Assembly: GCF_009812035.1 (NCBI RefSeq)
Contig: NZ_VZIZ01000040.1
Span: forward strand, 1-64,000
DNA from: Psychrobacter nivimaris
Lineage (GTDB): Bacteria; Pseudomonadota; Gammaproteobacteria; Pseudomonadales; Moraxellaceae
Length of the DNA stretch: 64,000 nucleotides
Direction of reading: 5' to 3'
Shown: positions 19,672 to 28,340 of the stretch, in pieces
Layout: the number at the start of each line of letters is the position of its first letter
Position numbering within the stretch: the first letter of the stretch is position 1
Notes under the pieces: model-generated
What the model saw: only the letters and a program-made list of their open reading frames with translations
What the model was told of the DNA's origin: nothing
The model's database searches: none
Translations under genes and position numbers: made by a program

Positions 19672-19908
19672 ATGAGTGACGCTGATATTGACGACGATTT
19701 TGATGATGATTTTGTCGACGATGATGATGCAAAGATGGTTGAAGAAGCTGAGACGAGCGTACGTACACGTTTAAGTAGTCTTGAAAAACGTCGGCTAATC
19801 GATAATTTGCTAGAAGAAAAGCGTTTGGCTAAAGAGTTAAAAGACGACCTAGACGACATAGACAACTTCGATGAAGACGGTGACGATTGGGATGATGACG
19901 ATTTTTAA
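19672..19908 (+). CDS. Small acidic protein, PA3496-like
   Basis: A 78-residue protein with very acidic ends (DDDFDDDFVDDDD near the start, DEDGDDWDDDDF at the end) around a basic helical core (LEKRRLIDNLLEEKRLAKEL, about 36-55). That core resembles the short PA3496 family of Pseudomonas and Acinetobacter, described as possibly linked to envelope integrity. TAGGAG supports the ATG. The reverse frame is only a shadow of the repetitive GAT codons. Expression is plausible, but the function is not known. Confidence 0.7.
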   Translation: MSDADIDDDFDDDFVDDDDAKMVEEAETSVRTRLSSLEKRRLIDNLLEEKRLAKELKDDLDDIDNFDEDGDDWDDDDF

Positions 19909-20224
19909 TTTATCGGCATCGGTCGTTTCAGTGGACTAAAGTGCTCTAGTAGCTACTTTAATGACGGTAACTACTTTGACAGCAGTGATTACTTTAGCAA
20001 CTAAAACCATTTAGCCAATCAAACTGGTTGCCTGCTATTTGCTACCTTTCTAATTTTATAGGGTTGCTCGCAACCGATTCATCTCGATCATACTTACCTG
20101 ATAGAGGTTGCTTGAGTTTGATTAATTAAGCAGCCTTTAGTCTCTACTTAAGTACTCGTCCTCTTTTATTTAACCGATCGCCCACTGCGATTGATGACAT
20201 CTATCTGCTAAGGAAAACCAAATT
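19909..20224. other. Intergenic region before the YecA-family gene
   Basis: About 315 bases. Around 19930-20000 there are loose repeats of CTACTTTA/ACTTTGAC-type sequence but no exact array. No gene or clear terminator was seen. Confidence 0.45.
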
Positions 20225-20782
20225 ATGAGTAACCAACTAAGTTTTGATGAATTACTAGACTATTTGGACAATCAAGAAAGCCAGTTCGTGCTAGATAGTG
20301 TCGCAGCGCATGGTTTTTTGACAGCGACGGTCATCGGTCGTCCATTGCCTAACTGGATGGATGCCCTGTTCGAAGGTCACGTAAGTGAGATTCCAGAAAA
20401 TGTCATCGATGGCATCAAACGCTGGCGCGATTCGATCATGGCTGAGCTAAAAAACGAGACGCCGATCGAATTACCATTTGGTGAAGATGCTGGTAACGAA
20501 GAAGTGGCGGTTGATTTCTCTGACGAGTCAGACATCGTTGCTTGGTCAATTGGTTTTGTTGATGCCATGTATGGTGATGAAGCAAGCGATTGGTTTGAAG
20601 ATCAAGAAACAGCAGAAGACGTCGCAGTATTGACCTTGCCAATGATCGTACTAAGCGGTATCGATGATGAAGATCCAGAGCTGTCTGAGATGCGTAAAGA
20701 CGAAGACAAAATGGTACAGATGGCCAATAGCATCGAAGGCAATTTAACTGAGCTGTTTTTGTTGTTTCATACCAACGATTAA
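20225..20782 (+). CDS. YecA/YgfB family (UPF0149) protein
   Basis: A 185-residue acidic, soluble protein with the UPF0149 layout: an N-terminal helical region with a HGFLTATVIGRPLPNWMDALF segment near 33-53, a central acidic linker, and a conserved WSIGFVDAM motif near 105-113. It lacks the C-terminal SEC-C zinc motif found in YecA itself. The biochemical role of the family is unclear. AAGGA precedes the ATG and a hairpin terminator follows, so it is a single-gene unit. Confidence 0.82.
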   Translation: MSNQLSFDELLDYLDNQESQFVLDSVAAHGFLTATVIGRPLPNWMDALFEGHVSEIPENVIDGIKRWRDSIMAELKNETPIELPFGEDAGNEEVAVDFSDESDIVAWSIGFVDAMYGDEASDWFEDQETAEDVAVLTLPMIVLSGIDDEDPELSEMRKDEDKMVQMANSIEGNLTELFLLFHTND

Positions 20783-20793
20783 TAAAGCTAAGA

Positions 20794-20823
20794 AGCAGCG
20801 TTGCTACTAGCAGTGCTGTTTTT
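20794..20823 (+). terminator. Terminator after the YecA-family gene
   Basis: AGCAGCGTTGCT and AGCAGTGCTGTT form a 12-bp stem with two G-U pairs and a three-base loop, ending in five T residues. Confidence 0.65.
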
Positions 20824-20893
20824 GTCTTATCTATGCTGTATCGCAGCGCTTTGGTTTACCATGTATTTTATAAGTCACCGATAAGGTCATCCT

Positions 20894-21334
20894 ATGACTG
20901 TGCAACTCTCTAACCTTGAACACTTACCTAACTATCAAATTACTGAACGCCTAGACGTGGTGTACGGTAGTACCGTGCGCTCAAAGCACGTAGGCAAGGA
21001 TCTGTTTGCTGGGTTAAAAAACATCGTTGGCGGCGAGCTGACGGCTTATACCGAGCTATTAGAAGAGTCACGCCAAGAAGCAATCGATCGCATGATTGTC
21101 AAAGCAGAGGCGCTAGGGGCTGATGCAGTGGTCGGTCTACGTTTTTCTACTTCTAGTATTGCCCAAGGTGCCTCAGAGCTATTTGTCTATGGTACGGCGG
21201 TCAAGGTTGCGCCGATATCACAGCAGCAGTATCAAAACCCGCCAAGCGATGGTTACAACCATTCTAGCCAAAATGTGAGTACTCAGACCCAAGTCGCACC
21301 TGATAATTTACCGCGTTTTAATCCTTTTGGTTAA
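20894..21334 (+). CDS. YbjQ/UPF0145 family protein
   Basis: A 146-residue protein of the YbjQ family (DUF74, sometimes labelled heavy-metal-binding). The family signature is visible as VYGSTVRSKHVGKDLFAGLKN near 24-44, LEESRQEAIDRMIVKAEALGADAVVGLRF near 60-88 and the closing VYGTAVKV. After the domain there is a glutamine- and asparagine-rich tail of about 35 residues. The next gene downstream is a membrane-anchored paralogue 48 bases away, so the two form a probable operon. The metal-binding label rests on weak evidence, and these domains oligomerise in rings in solved structures. Confidence 0.82.
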   Translation: MTVQLSNLEHLPNYQITERLDVVYGSTVRSKHVGKDLFAGLKNIVGGELTAYTELLEESRQEAIDRMIVKAEALGADAVVGLRFSTSSIAQGASELFVYGTAVKVAPISQQQYQNPPSDGYNHSSQNVSTQTQVAPDNLPRFNPFG

Positions 21335-21382
21335 TCCTATAATGCTAAAGGCACCGATGCTTTTTATGATGAGAAACGTGCT

Positions 21383-21889
21383 ATGAATGATTCACTCACG
21401 CAAGTGCTCATCAACTATGGGCCGTTTGTCTTCTTATTCGCGGCTGGCTGGTTCTTCGGGTCACGCCATGAGCGTCAGCATTTGGCACAGCTAACAGTAG
21501 CAGAGCAAGCATTGGGCGATATTACTGTCTCAAGCGAACGTCTATACCGTCCCAAGTTGGCGGCGGGTAGTGAAGGCGAGTTGGTGCTTGGTAGTGTCGT
21601 CATCGCTCAAGATTATTTCAAAATGATTATCGCTCGCGTACTAAGTGTCTTTGGCAAAAATTTAACCACCTATGAGACTCTGCTAGATCGTGCGCGCCGC
21701 GAAGCAATCGTTCGTATGCGGACTGAGGCAAAAGCCAAAGGCTACACGCATATCTATGGGTTACGTCTTGAGGTAACCAACGTCAACCAATTAGGCAGTA
21801 TGGTCGAAGCCATTGCCTACGGTACGGCAGTGATTAGTATTGACCATATTAAACCCACATCTGCTGTAAATCATAAAACCTCCGCTTAA
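21383..21889 (+). CDS. YbjQ-like protein with N-terminal membrane anchor
   Basis: A 168-residue relative of the preceding protein. An N-terminal hydrophobic helix (about 9-24, YGPFVFLFAAGWFFGS) precedes a YbjQ-type domain with VVIAQDYFKMIIARVLSVFGKNLTTYETLLDRAR and the matching ARREAIVRMRTEAKAKGYTHIYGLRL motif, closing with AYGTAVI. The anchor suggests the domain faces the cytoplasm at the membrane. The pair of soluble and anchored paralogues may assemble together, which is inference. Confidence 0.75.
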   Translation: MNDSLTQVLINYGPFVFLFAAGWFFGSRHERQHLAQLTVAEQALGDITVSSERLYRPKLAAGSEGELVLGSVVIAQDYFKMIIARVLSVFGKNLTTYETLLDRARREAIVRMRTEAKAKGYTHIYGLRLEVTNVNQLGSMVEAIAYGTAVISIDHIKPTSAVNHKTSA

Positions 21890-22195
21890 ATCATTTCTAC
21901 TTTTTTATCAAGTGTAAAAACCTATAATTGACTGACGAGTAGTCAGAAAAATCAAAACCATACACTTTTACAACGATATACTGAATTTTGCCGTTCCGTT
22001 ATTATTTCGGTTCGTATAAACCAGTTTTATCAAAAATTGTCGGTTTAAAAAACACGACTATATGGAAAAGTGTCATATAAAGAGCTGACAACGTCGGTGG
22101 CTTTTACCCAAGATATCAGCAGGATTGGCTGATTGAGCATGACGAGGTTGTCATAAACCTGCCCGTGTAAGGGCTCTATCTACAAGGATGTAGTT
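21890..22195. other. Intergenic region with structured leader of the BASS gene
   Basis: About 305 bases. The last 115 hold the structured leader described separately. The stretch near 21990-22070 is AT-rich and probably contains the promoter. Confidence 0.5.
22081..22177 (+). promoter_or_regulatory. Structured 5' leader, candidate cis-regulatory RNA
   Basis: Several complementary segments fit one folded RNA just before the symporter gene. TGACAAC (22086-22092) pairs with GTTGTCA (22147-22153), enclosing a perfect hairpin ATCAGC/GCTGAT (22115-22133) and a possible GGT/ACC hairpin, like a three-way junction. Outside, AGAGC (22081-22085) can pair with GCTCT (22173-22177), which competes with the hairpin GCCC/GGGC (22161-22174). 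I do not recognise a known riboswitch consensus. Confidence 0.45.
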
Positions 22196-23119
22196 ATGGA
22201 AGGTGTTGAGTTAGTCACGTTTATAAATGCAAAAGTCATTCCCATTAGTATCTTTTTGATTATGATGGGAATGGGATTGTCCTTAGTTACCAATGACTTT
22301 AAGAGAGTCGTCAAATACCCTAAAGCAGTCGCCATAGGCTTGACCAATCAGCTAATATTTTTACCATTGGTAGGTTTTGCTTTGGCAACCTCTATGTCTC
22401 TCGAGCCAGAGTATGCCGTTGGGGTTATGTTGCTGGTACTGTGTCCTGGTGGCACGACATCGAATCTATTTACCTATTTGGCCAAAGGTGACGTCGCACT
22501 TTCGGTCACCATGACCGCTATTGCCAGTGTCATTACCGTATTTACCATTCCTATCGTCCTCAGCTTTTCGCTCGTATACTTTATGGGTGCGGGTAGTGAG
22601 TTTCAGTTGCCAGTGGTCAAGACTATGGTCAGCCTAATTGCTCTGACTATCTTACCCGTCAGTATTGGTATGTTGATCAAACGCTATGCCCCTAACGCGG
22701 CAGACAAGGGACAGGTGATGGTGTCTCGTTTTGGCGTGATATTTTTGAGCTTCTTGGTACTTTTCTTAAGCTATGTGCAACGAGACATTATCGTTGAAGC
22801 GTTAATTGCTACTGGCCCTGTGGCATTGATATTGAACGTATCGACGATGGCGCTTGGTTATTACACCAGTAAATGGTTCGGTCTAAATCCTGCACAAAGA
22901 CGCTCGATTACTATGGAAGTCGGCCTACAAAACAGTACGCTTTCAATGTTTATGGCACTGACGCTATTGGCTAACTATAAGATGTCGATGACGCCAGCCA
23001 TTTATACGCTAATCATGTTCTTGACCGCTGGTATCATGGTCAGAGTATTTACTGCCCAGCATAATAAAGCCAAAAGAACCGAGATAGAAAACAGTGTATT
23101 GGCAGCACGTAGAATGTAA
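22196..23119 (+). CDS. Bile acid:sodium symporter (BASS) family transporter
   Basis: An inner-membrane carrier of 307 residues with about nine or ten hydrophobic helices and the BASS pattern: an early MMGMGLSL helix, LLVLCPGGTTSNLFTYLAKGDVALSV near 80-105 (the sodium-site crossover) and VGLQNSTLSMFMALTLL near 243-259 (second crossover). Bacterial members transport organic anions such as bile acids or keto acids. The substrate here cannot be read from sequence. AAGGA supports the start. It follows a structured leader that could be regulatory and ends at a bidirectional terminator. Confidence 0.88.
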   Translation: MEGVELVTFINAKVIPISIFLIMMGMGLSLVTNDFKRVVKYPKAVAIGLTNQLIFLPLVGFALATSMSLEPEYAVGVMLLVLCPGGTTSNLFTYLAKGDVALSVTMTAIASVITVFTIPIVLSFSLVYFMGAGSEFQLPVVKTMVSLIALTILPVSIGMLIKRYAPNAADKGQVMVSRFGVIFLSFLVLFLSYVQRDIIVEALIATGPVALILNVSTMALGYYTSKWFGLNPAQRRSITMEVGLQNSTLSMFMALTLLANYKMSMTPAIYTLIMFLTAGIMVRVFTAQHNKAKRTEIENSVLAARRM

Positions 23120-23202
23120 GAGGTTTAAAATAACCGTAGTAACGCACTGTTGCGCCCGTTGAGACAGTACTTGGCGAAAATCAACAGTGTATGGTTTAGT
23201 AA

Positions 23203-23249
23203 AAAAGCCCATAATCCGCTTTGTATAATGAAGCAGGTTATGGGCTTTT
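23203..23249. terminator. Bidirectional terminator between BASS and FNT genes
   Basis: AAAAGCCCATAATC (23203-23216) pairs with the GTTATGGGCTTTT arm ending at 23249, with further pairing CGCTT/AAGC in the loop. It separates two convergent genes. Confidence 0.85.
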
Positions 23250-23264
23250 GTGTTTAGTGCTCGT

Positions 23265-23309
23265 TTTAACTCAAATCAGTTTAGCTCAAACCAGTTTATC
23301 TCAAGTCTA
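23265..23309. repeat. 15-bp tandem repeat abutting a stop codon
   Basis: Three related units (TTTAACTCAAATCAG, TTTAGCTCAAACCAG, TTTATCTCAAGTCTA). The last three bases of the array are the stop codon of the minus-strand FNT gene. Confidence 0.8.
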
Positions 23310-24401
23310 AAATCTTCGTCTGTCCATTTTCGCTCTTGCCTCGGCGGCTTGCTCTTTTACTTTTTCAATTTCAAATAAGAATGTGCGGTTTTTAAGCACC
23401 GCGACGAATACCACACCGCCGACCGTATTGCCCACCAGTACCACAACTAAAAATACCAAGTAGCGCCAGAGACTGACGGTATTGCCATATAGCAGTGCTG
23501 AAAATACCTCGATATTACCCACGATACTATGATGCAAGCCTAAAAATCCAATGCTACCAGTGATAAGCGTCACCAGTACGATACGGCTAAGTGTGTCACG
23601 TGCGGAGGTCACCAGCCATGCGACCACGCCCATCATCCAGCCTGCCAGCACGGCGCTGCCAAAGATAACCCACCATTCAAAGCCCAAAATATGCTCGGCA
23701 TAAACATCGATAGCATGGTCTGTAAACAGGTGCATATGCAGTCCTAGACCAATCATTAACGCCGCAAAGATACAGCCGCCAACGATATTACCAGCGATGA
23801 CGATGCCCCACAGCCGCAGGAGCTTGTGCAGCGGTTCAATTTTATTTAAGACAGGCAGGCTCAAGAGGGAAGTCTGCTCTGTAAATAATAACGACTGACC
23901 AATCACTACGATAATAAAGCCGATTGGATACAGCAGTGACGACAGCACCATGGCATAGCGACTTGGTATCACGTCATTGAGCAAGGCAAACGCTGATAAA
24001 ATCATAAAAAAGCTGATACCAATCTCTAGCCCAGCCGTAAAGGCGCTGGTAAATAGCGAGCCAAGTGAACGCTCAAAGGTTTCTTTTGCGTGGATAACTT
24101 GCTCGACTAAAATGCTGGCGTAGCTTTTTGCTTGGCTTAAATTGTCGTCACTGGCGACCTTTTTGATGGTTTCTTTGTCTTCGTCGCTGATTTCTTCTGG
24201 TAGGTCATCGTTTTCTAAGTCTTCAGTGGCTTTAATAGGTTCGTCTGCGTCCTTGTCTACTTCAATGTCTTTAGAAGAATCGCTGTTTTCTTCTGGCGTA
24301 TCGTCACCTTTAGGCACAGGAGAGGTAGTGTTTGCGTTCACATGCTCATCGTCTGATAGATTAGCCTGAGAATCATGGTCATGCTCGGTATCTTGGGACA
24401 C
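23307..24401 (-). CDS. Formate/nitrite transporter (FNT) family protein, YfdC-like, with acidic N-terminal extension
   Basis: A 364-residue membrane protein. Residues 1-110 are hydrophilic and strongly acidic (many D, E, N). The channel domain follows with about six helices, including LLYPIGFIIVVIGQSLLFTEQT near 185-206 and the NIVGGCIFAALMIGLG and GNTVGGVVFVAVL helices that carry the FNT-type glycine motifs. It resembles E. coli YfdC more than FocA. The start appears to be GTG with only a weak ribosome-binding site, and no in-frame ATG exists upstream before a stop, so the N-terminus is tentative. Substrate unknown. Monocistronic. Confidence 0.8.
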   Translation of the reverse strand: MSQDTEHDHDSQANLSDDEHVNANTTSPVPKGDDTPEENSDSSKDIEVDKDADEPIKATEDLENDDLPEEISDEDKETIKKVASDDNLSQAKSYASILVEQVIHAKETFERSLGSLFTSAFTAGLEIGISFFMILSAFALLNDVIPSRYAMVLSSLLYPIGFIIVVIGQSLLFTEQTSLLSLPVLNKIEPLHKLLRLWGIVIAGNIVGGCIFAALMIGLGLHMHLFTDHAIDVYAEHILGFEWWVIFGSAVLAGWMMGVVAWLVTSARDTLSRIVLVTLITGSIGFLGLHHSIVGNIEVFSALLYGNTVSLWRYLVFLVVVLVGNTVGGVVFVAVLKNRTFLFEIEKVKEQAAEARAKMDRRRF

Positions 24402-24661
24402 GGTTGGCTCGCTGGTTATAGGCTAATGATTTTGTTGCATAAGTAATCTCTATTATATTTCCCATTCTTCTGATTGCTGTTGTTAATTGATTAACAATTT
24501 GAGTAATAAATCGCCTTCAGGCTTTATAAATTGTCTTACCATCTAACAAAATCTGCCTATCTGCGTTAAAATCACACTATCAACTATTTTTCCTGTTTTT
24601 ATAGCGTTTTGCGCTATCTCATTTTGACCACATTCATTATCAACAATAAGATCACCCTATT

Positions 24662-27631
24662 ATGAGCAATCCTAATACCGATACCAGCATTGATAGCAAT
24701 GCGAAGACCAATCTGACCCAGTCGATCCAAGCGGCCTTAAGCCAGTTAGAGCATGCGTATAATCCTGCGGAAGTTGAAGCAGGCATGTATCAAGGCTGGG
24801 AAGAGAGCGGCTATTTTCAGCCGACTTTTGATAAAGACGAGTCGTTTTCTATTGCGCTACCACCGCCAAATGTCACCGGCTCGCTGCACATGGGTCATGG
24901 TTTTAACAATGCAATCATGGATGCGCTCACGCGTTATCACCGCATGGATGGTGACAATACGCTGTGGCAGCCAGGTACGGATCATGCGGGTATCGCAACC
25001 CAGATGGTCGTTGAGCGTCGCTTAGAAGCGCAAGGACTCAAACGCCGTGATATGACCCGTGCAGACTTCATCGATAAAGTATGGGAGTGGAAAGAAGAGT
25101 CAGGCGGCAATATCACTAGCCAAATTCGTCGTTTGGGCAGCTCGGTTGATTGGTCGCGTGAGCGCTTTACCATGGATGATGGTCTGTCTAACGCGGTAAA
25201 GGAAGTATTCGTTCGTCTGTTTGATGATGGTTTGATCTATCGTGGTAAGCGTTTGGTGAACTGGGATCCAAAATTCCAAACCGCGCTATCTGATTTAGAA
25301 GTAGAAAACCATGATGAAAAAGGTAGCTTGTGGCATTTCCGCTATCATTTCACGGATAAAGACCTAACGACTCAAGATGGTAAAAACTATTTGGTCGTCG
25401 CCACCACACGCCCTGAGACTTTGCTTGGTGATACCGCTGTCGCAGTCAATCCTAGCGATGAGCGTTATGCGCATTTGGTCGGCAAAACCATTACTTTACC
25501 AATTACTGGTCGTGTCGTGCCTATCGTCGCTGATGATTATGTCGAAAAAGACTTTGGTACGGGCTGCGTAAAAATTACCCCAGCACATGATTTTAATGAC
25601 TATGAGTTAGGTCGTCGTCATAGCCTGCCATTGATTAACATCCTCGATGAGCGCGCCAATATTTTACCAGCGATGGAAGTCTATCCTGACTTGCAGACGC
25701 GTGAGCCAACGTTAGAGACCACGCCAAGCGAGTATGCAGGACTTGAGCGTTTTGCCGCTCGTAAGTTCCTTGTTGAGCAAGCAGGCGAGCAGGGCTGGCT
25801 AGAAGATATCGAAGACTATGCGCTAAAAGCCCCGCGTGCTGAGCGTGGCGGTACAATCGTTGAACCGTGGTTGACCGATCAGTGGTATGTCGCGGTCAAA
25901 GAGCTTGCTAAGCCTGCGATTGACGCCGTAGAAGACGGCAGCATTGAGTTCGTCCCTGCCCAGTACAAAAACATGTATATGGCGTGGATGACCGATCTAC
26001 AAGACTGGTGCATCAGCCGTCAGCTGTGGTGGGGACATCGTATCCCTGCATGGTATGACGATGCGACGGGTGAGATTTATGTTGCCCGTGATGAGGCGGA
26101 AGTGCGTAGCAAATACAACCTAAGCGACGATGTAAAACTGCGCCAAGATGATGACGTGCTCGATACGTGGTTCAGCTCTGGTCTATGGACGTTCAGTACG
26201 CTTGACTGGGCAGACGTCAACGCTGATCCACGCGTGATGGACACCTTCCATCCAACCAGCGTACTCGTGACGGGTTTTGACATTATCTTCTTTTGGGTTG
26301 CACGCATGATCATGATGACCATGCACTTCGTGAAAAACGAAGACGGCACGCCGCAAGTACCGTTCAAGACCGTCTACGTGCATGGTCTGGTACGTGATGG
26401 CAATGGTCAAAAAATGTCAAAATCAAAAGGTAACGTCTTAGATCCGATTGACCTTATCGACGGTATTGAGCTAGAAGCGTTGGTAGAAAAACGCACCAGC
26501 AACATGATGAATCCAAAAGACGCGGCCAAAATCGAAAAGCAAACGCGTAAAGAGTTCCCAGAAGGTATCCCAGCTTATGGTACGGATGCATTGCGCTTTA
26601 CCTTTACTTCATTAGCCAGTACCGGTCGCGATATCAACTTTGATCTAAAACGTGTCGAGGGCTATCGTAATTTCTGTAATAAAATCTGGAACGCCAGCCG
26701 TTTCGTACTCATGAACTGTGTCGATGGTGACAGCAATGCCAAGCCTATTGCCCAAGCGGCAAACCCTGACGTGTGGGAATTACCAGAAAAATGGATCATG
26801 AGTCGTCTGAACTCTACCGTTGCCGATATCCATCAGCATTTCGCTCAGTATCGTCTCGATATGGTCAGTCAAGATATCTATGAGTTCATCTGGAATGAGT
26901 ACTGTGATTGGTACGTTGAGCTTGCCAAAGCCAGCCTAAATGATGACTCGGTGTCTGACGAGCGCAAAGCGCAAATCCGCTATGTGCTACTGCACGTGCT
27001 AGAGACGGCGCTACGTTTCACCCATCCAATCATGCCGTATCTGACTGAGCAAATCTGGCAGACCATCGCGCCGCTACTGGGTCGCAAAAACACCGACAGC
27101 ATCGTGGTCGCTGACTATCCACAGACCGATGATAGCCAAATCAGTGAGCAGACTGAAGCGGATATGGCATGGCTACAAGAGCTCATCGCGAGCGTCCGTA
27201 ACATCCGTGGTGAGATGAAACTGGGTAACGCGGTACGTCTGCCAGTGCTACTACAAAATATCTCTGCTGATGAAGATGCGCGTCTATCACGTATCAAAAA
27301 CCAGTTCAAAGCGCTTGCCAAAGTCGAGAGCTTAGAGATCGTCAAAGAAGGCGATGAAGTGCCACTGTCATCATCAAGTATGGTCGGTCAGCTACGGGTA
27401 CTCGTACCGATGAAAGGGCTAATCGATCCAACGGCTGAGCTAGCACGTCTGGGTAAGTCATATGATAAGTTGAAAGGTCAATCCGAAGGTATCGCGCGTA
27501 AGCTAAGTAATGAAGGCTTTGTGAGTAAAGCACCTGCGGAAGTGGTCGATGCTGAAAAGGCTAAACTGGCTGAGTTAGAAGGGCAGTTGACCGCGATGAC
27601 GGCGCAGATGGAGCAACTGAAGGCATTGTAA
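24662..27631 (+). CDS. valS: Valyl-tRNA synthetase
   Basis: Class I aminoacyl-tRNA synthetase charging tRNA-Val, with 989 residues covering the usual full length. The HIGH-type motif appears as HMGH (76-79) after NVTGSL, and KMSKS is intact at 584-588. The editing domain insertion ([15 protein letters not shown] near 248-262) and the C-terminal coiled-coil arm characteristic of ValRS (last about 70 residues) are present. About 30 polar residues precede the conserved region. A strong terminator follows. The accessory TIR gene island begins about 160 bases after the stop codon. Confidence 0.97.
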   Translation: MSNPNTDTSIDSNAKTNLTQSIQAALSQLEHAYNPAEVEAGMYQGWEESGYFQPTFDKDESFSIALPPPNVTGSLHMGHGFNNAIMDALTRYHRMDGDNTLWQPGTDHAGIATQMVVERRLEAQGLKRRDMTRADFIDKVWEWKEESGGNITSQIRRLGSSVDWSRERFTMDDGLSNAVKEVFVRLFDDGLIYRGKRLVNWDPKFQTALSDLEVENHDEKGSLWHFRYHFTDKDLTTQDGKNYLVVATTRPETLLGDTAVAVNPSDERYAHLVGKTITLPITGRVVPIVADDYVEKDFGTGCVKITPAHDFNDYELGRRHSLPLINILDERANILPAMEVYPDLQTREPTLETTPSEYAGLERFAARKFLVEQAGEQGWLEDIEDYALKAPRAERGGTIVEPWLTDQWYVAVKELAKPAIDAVEDGSIEFVPAQYKNMYMAWMTDLQDWCISRQLWWGHRIPAWYDDATGEIYVARDEAEVRSKYNLSDDVKLRQDDDVLDTWFSSGLWTFSTLDWADVNADPRVMDTFHPTSVLVTGFDIIFFWVARMIMMTMHFVKNEDGTPQVPFKTVYVHGLVRDGNGQKMSKSKGNVLDPIDLIDGIELEALVEKRTSNMMNPKDAAKIEKQTRKEFPEGIPAYGTDALRFTFTSLASTGRDINFDLKRVEGYRNFCNKIWNASRFVLMNCVDGDSNAKPIAQAANPDVWELPEKWIMSRLNSTVADIHQHFAQYRLDMVSQDIYEFIWNEYCDWYVELAKASLNDDSVSDERKAQIRYVLLHVLETALRFTHPIMPYLTEQIWQTIAPLLGRKNTDSIVVADYPQTDDSQISEQTEADMAWLQELIASVRNIRGEMKLGNAVRLPVLLQNISADEDARLSRIKNQFKALAKVESLEIVKEGDEVPLSSSSMVGQLRVLVPMKGLIDPTAELARLGKSYDKLKGQSEGIARKLSNEGFVSKAPAEVVDAEKAKLAELEGQLTAMTAQMEQLKAL

Positions 27632-27660
27632 ATAAAATGTAGATATCAATATTAGCAAAG

Positions 27661-27693
27661 AACGCTATCACAATTGTGATGGCGTTTTTTTAT
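27661..27693 (+). terminator. Intrinsic terminator of valS
   Basis: AACGCTATCACA (27661-27672) pairs with TGTGATGGCGTT (27675-27686) and is followed by a run of T residues. It marks the left boundary of the TIR island. Confidence 0.85.
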
Positions 27694-27790
27694 TGCTCAT
27701 CACTTAACATTTTTTACTCTCCGTATTACCCAATATTTGTATGCTAGAATAAAGTTAATATTATTAGGCTAGTTTTCAGGAGAGTTCTTT

Positions 27791-28327
27791 ATGGCATTTT
27801 TGACTTTACAAGAAGTGCGAAACAAAGCTCGTAGTAAGACATCTACTGGACTTGAATCAAGAGAAGCTCTAAACAGACAGTTTCAGTTCGATAGTATTAG
27901 TCCAGATAAAACTTACGATATTTTCTTATCACATGCATTCCTAGATGCTGAAGCAATCTATGGTTTAAAAATCACTTTAGAGGAAGCAGGATTTAGTGTA
28001 TACGTAGATTGGTACGAGGATTCACATCTTGATCGAGGAGAGGTAACTAAAGAGACAGCGGTAGTTATCAGAAAACGTATGCAGAGCTGTAAAACACTAA
28101 TATTCGCCATTACCGAAAATTCTGAAGATTCCAAGTGGATGTTGTGGGAACTTGGATATTTTGATGGTCTCAAGAGTAAGGTCGCAGTGTTGGGACTTAC
28201 CGAAAATAGTGAGGATAGCTTTCATGGCCAAGAGTTCTTAGAGTTATATCCATTTGTGCAACGCTATGGATTCAGCCTCTACCTTGACGATCCTTTTGAA
28301 TCTCTTAAAGACTGGGTCAAACGATAA
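27791..28327 (+). CDS. TIR-domain protein, first gene of the candidate defence operon
   Basis: A 178-residue protein: an N-terminal polar stretch of about 40 residues followed by one TIR domain to the end. The domain begins with YDIFLSHAFLDAEAIYGLK (42-60), and the strand GFSVYVDWYED follows near 67-77. The putative catalytic glutamate is in SKWMLWELGYFDG (E120), matching the W..ELGYF motif of NADase-type TIR proteins. By family, such domains cleave NAD+ to make nicotinamide and signalling or toxic products. The specific product is not known here. AGGAGA lies before the ATG. It is the first of four same-direction genes with 13-base or smaller gaps or overlaps, after the valS terminator. A TAGAAT motif near 27744 is a weak -10 candidate. 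Confidence 0.88.
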   Translation: MAFLTLQEVRNKARSKTSTGLESREALNRQFQFDSISPDKTYDIFLSHAFLDAEAIYGLKITLEEAGFSVYVDWYEDSHLDRGEVTKETAVVIRKRMQSCKTLIFAITENSEDSKWMLWELGYFDGLKSKVAVLGLTENSEDSFHGQEFLELYPFVQRYGFSLYLDDPFESLKDWVKR

Positions 28328-28340
28328 AGGAGAATAGTTA

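Noticed and set aside
19650-19865. Serine-rich minus-strand ORF opposite the acidic small protein
   Set aside because: It is the antisense of GAT/GAC repeats. The plus-strand frame has AGGAG and a coherent protein.
27661-27693. Palindromic core ATCACAATTGTGAT as a possible regulator-binding site
   Set aside because: It is fully explained as the stem of the valS terminator.
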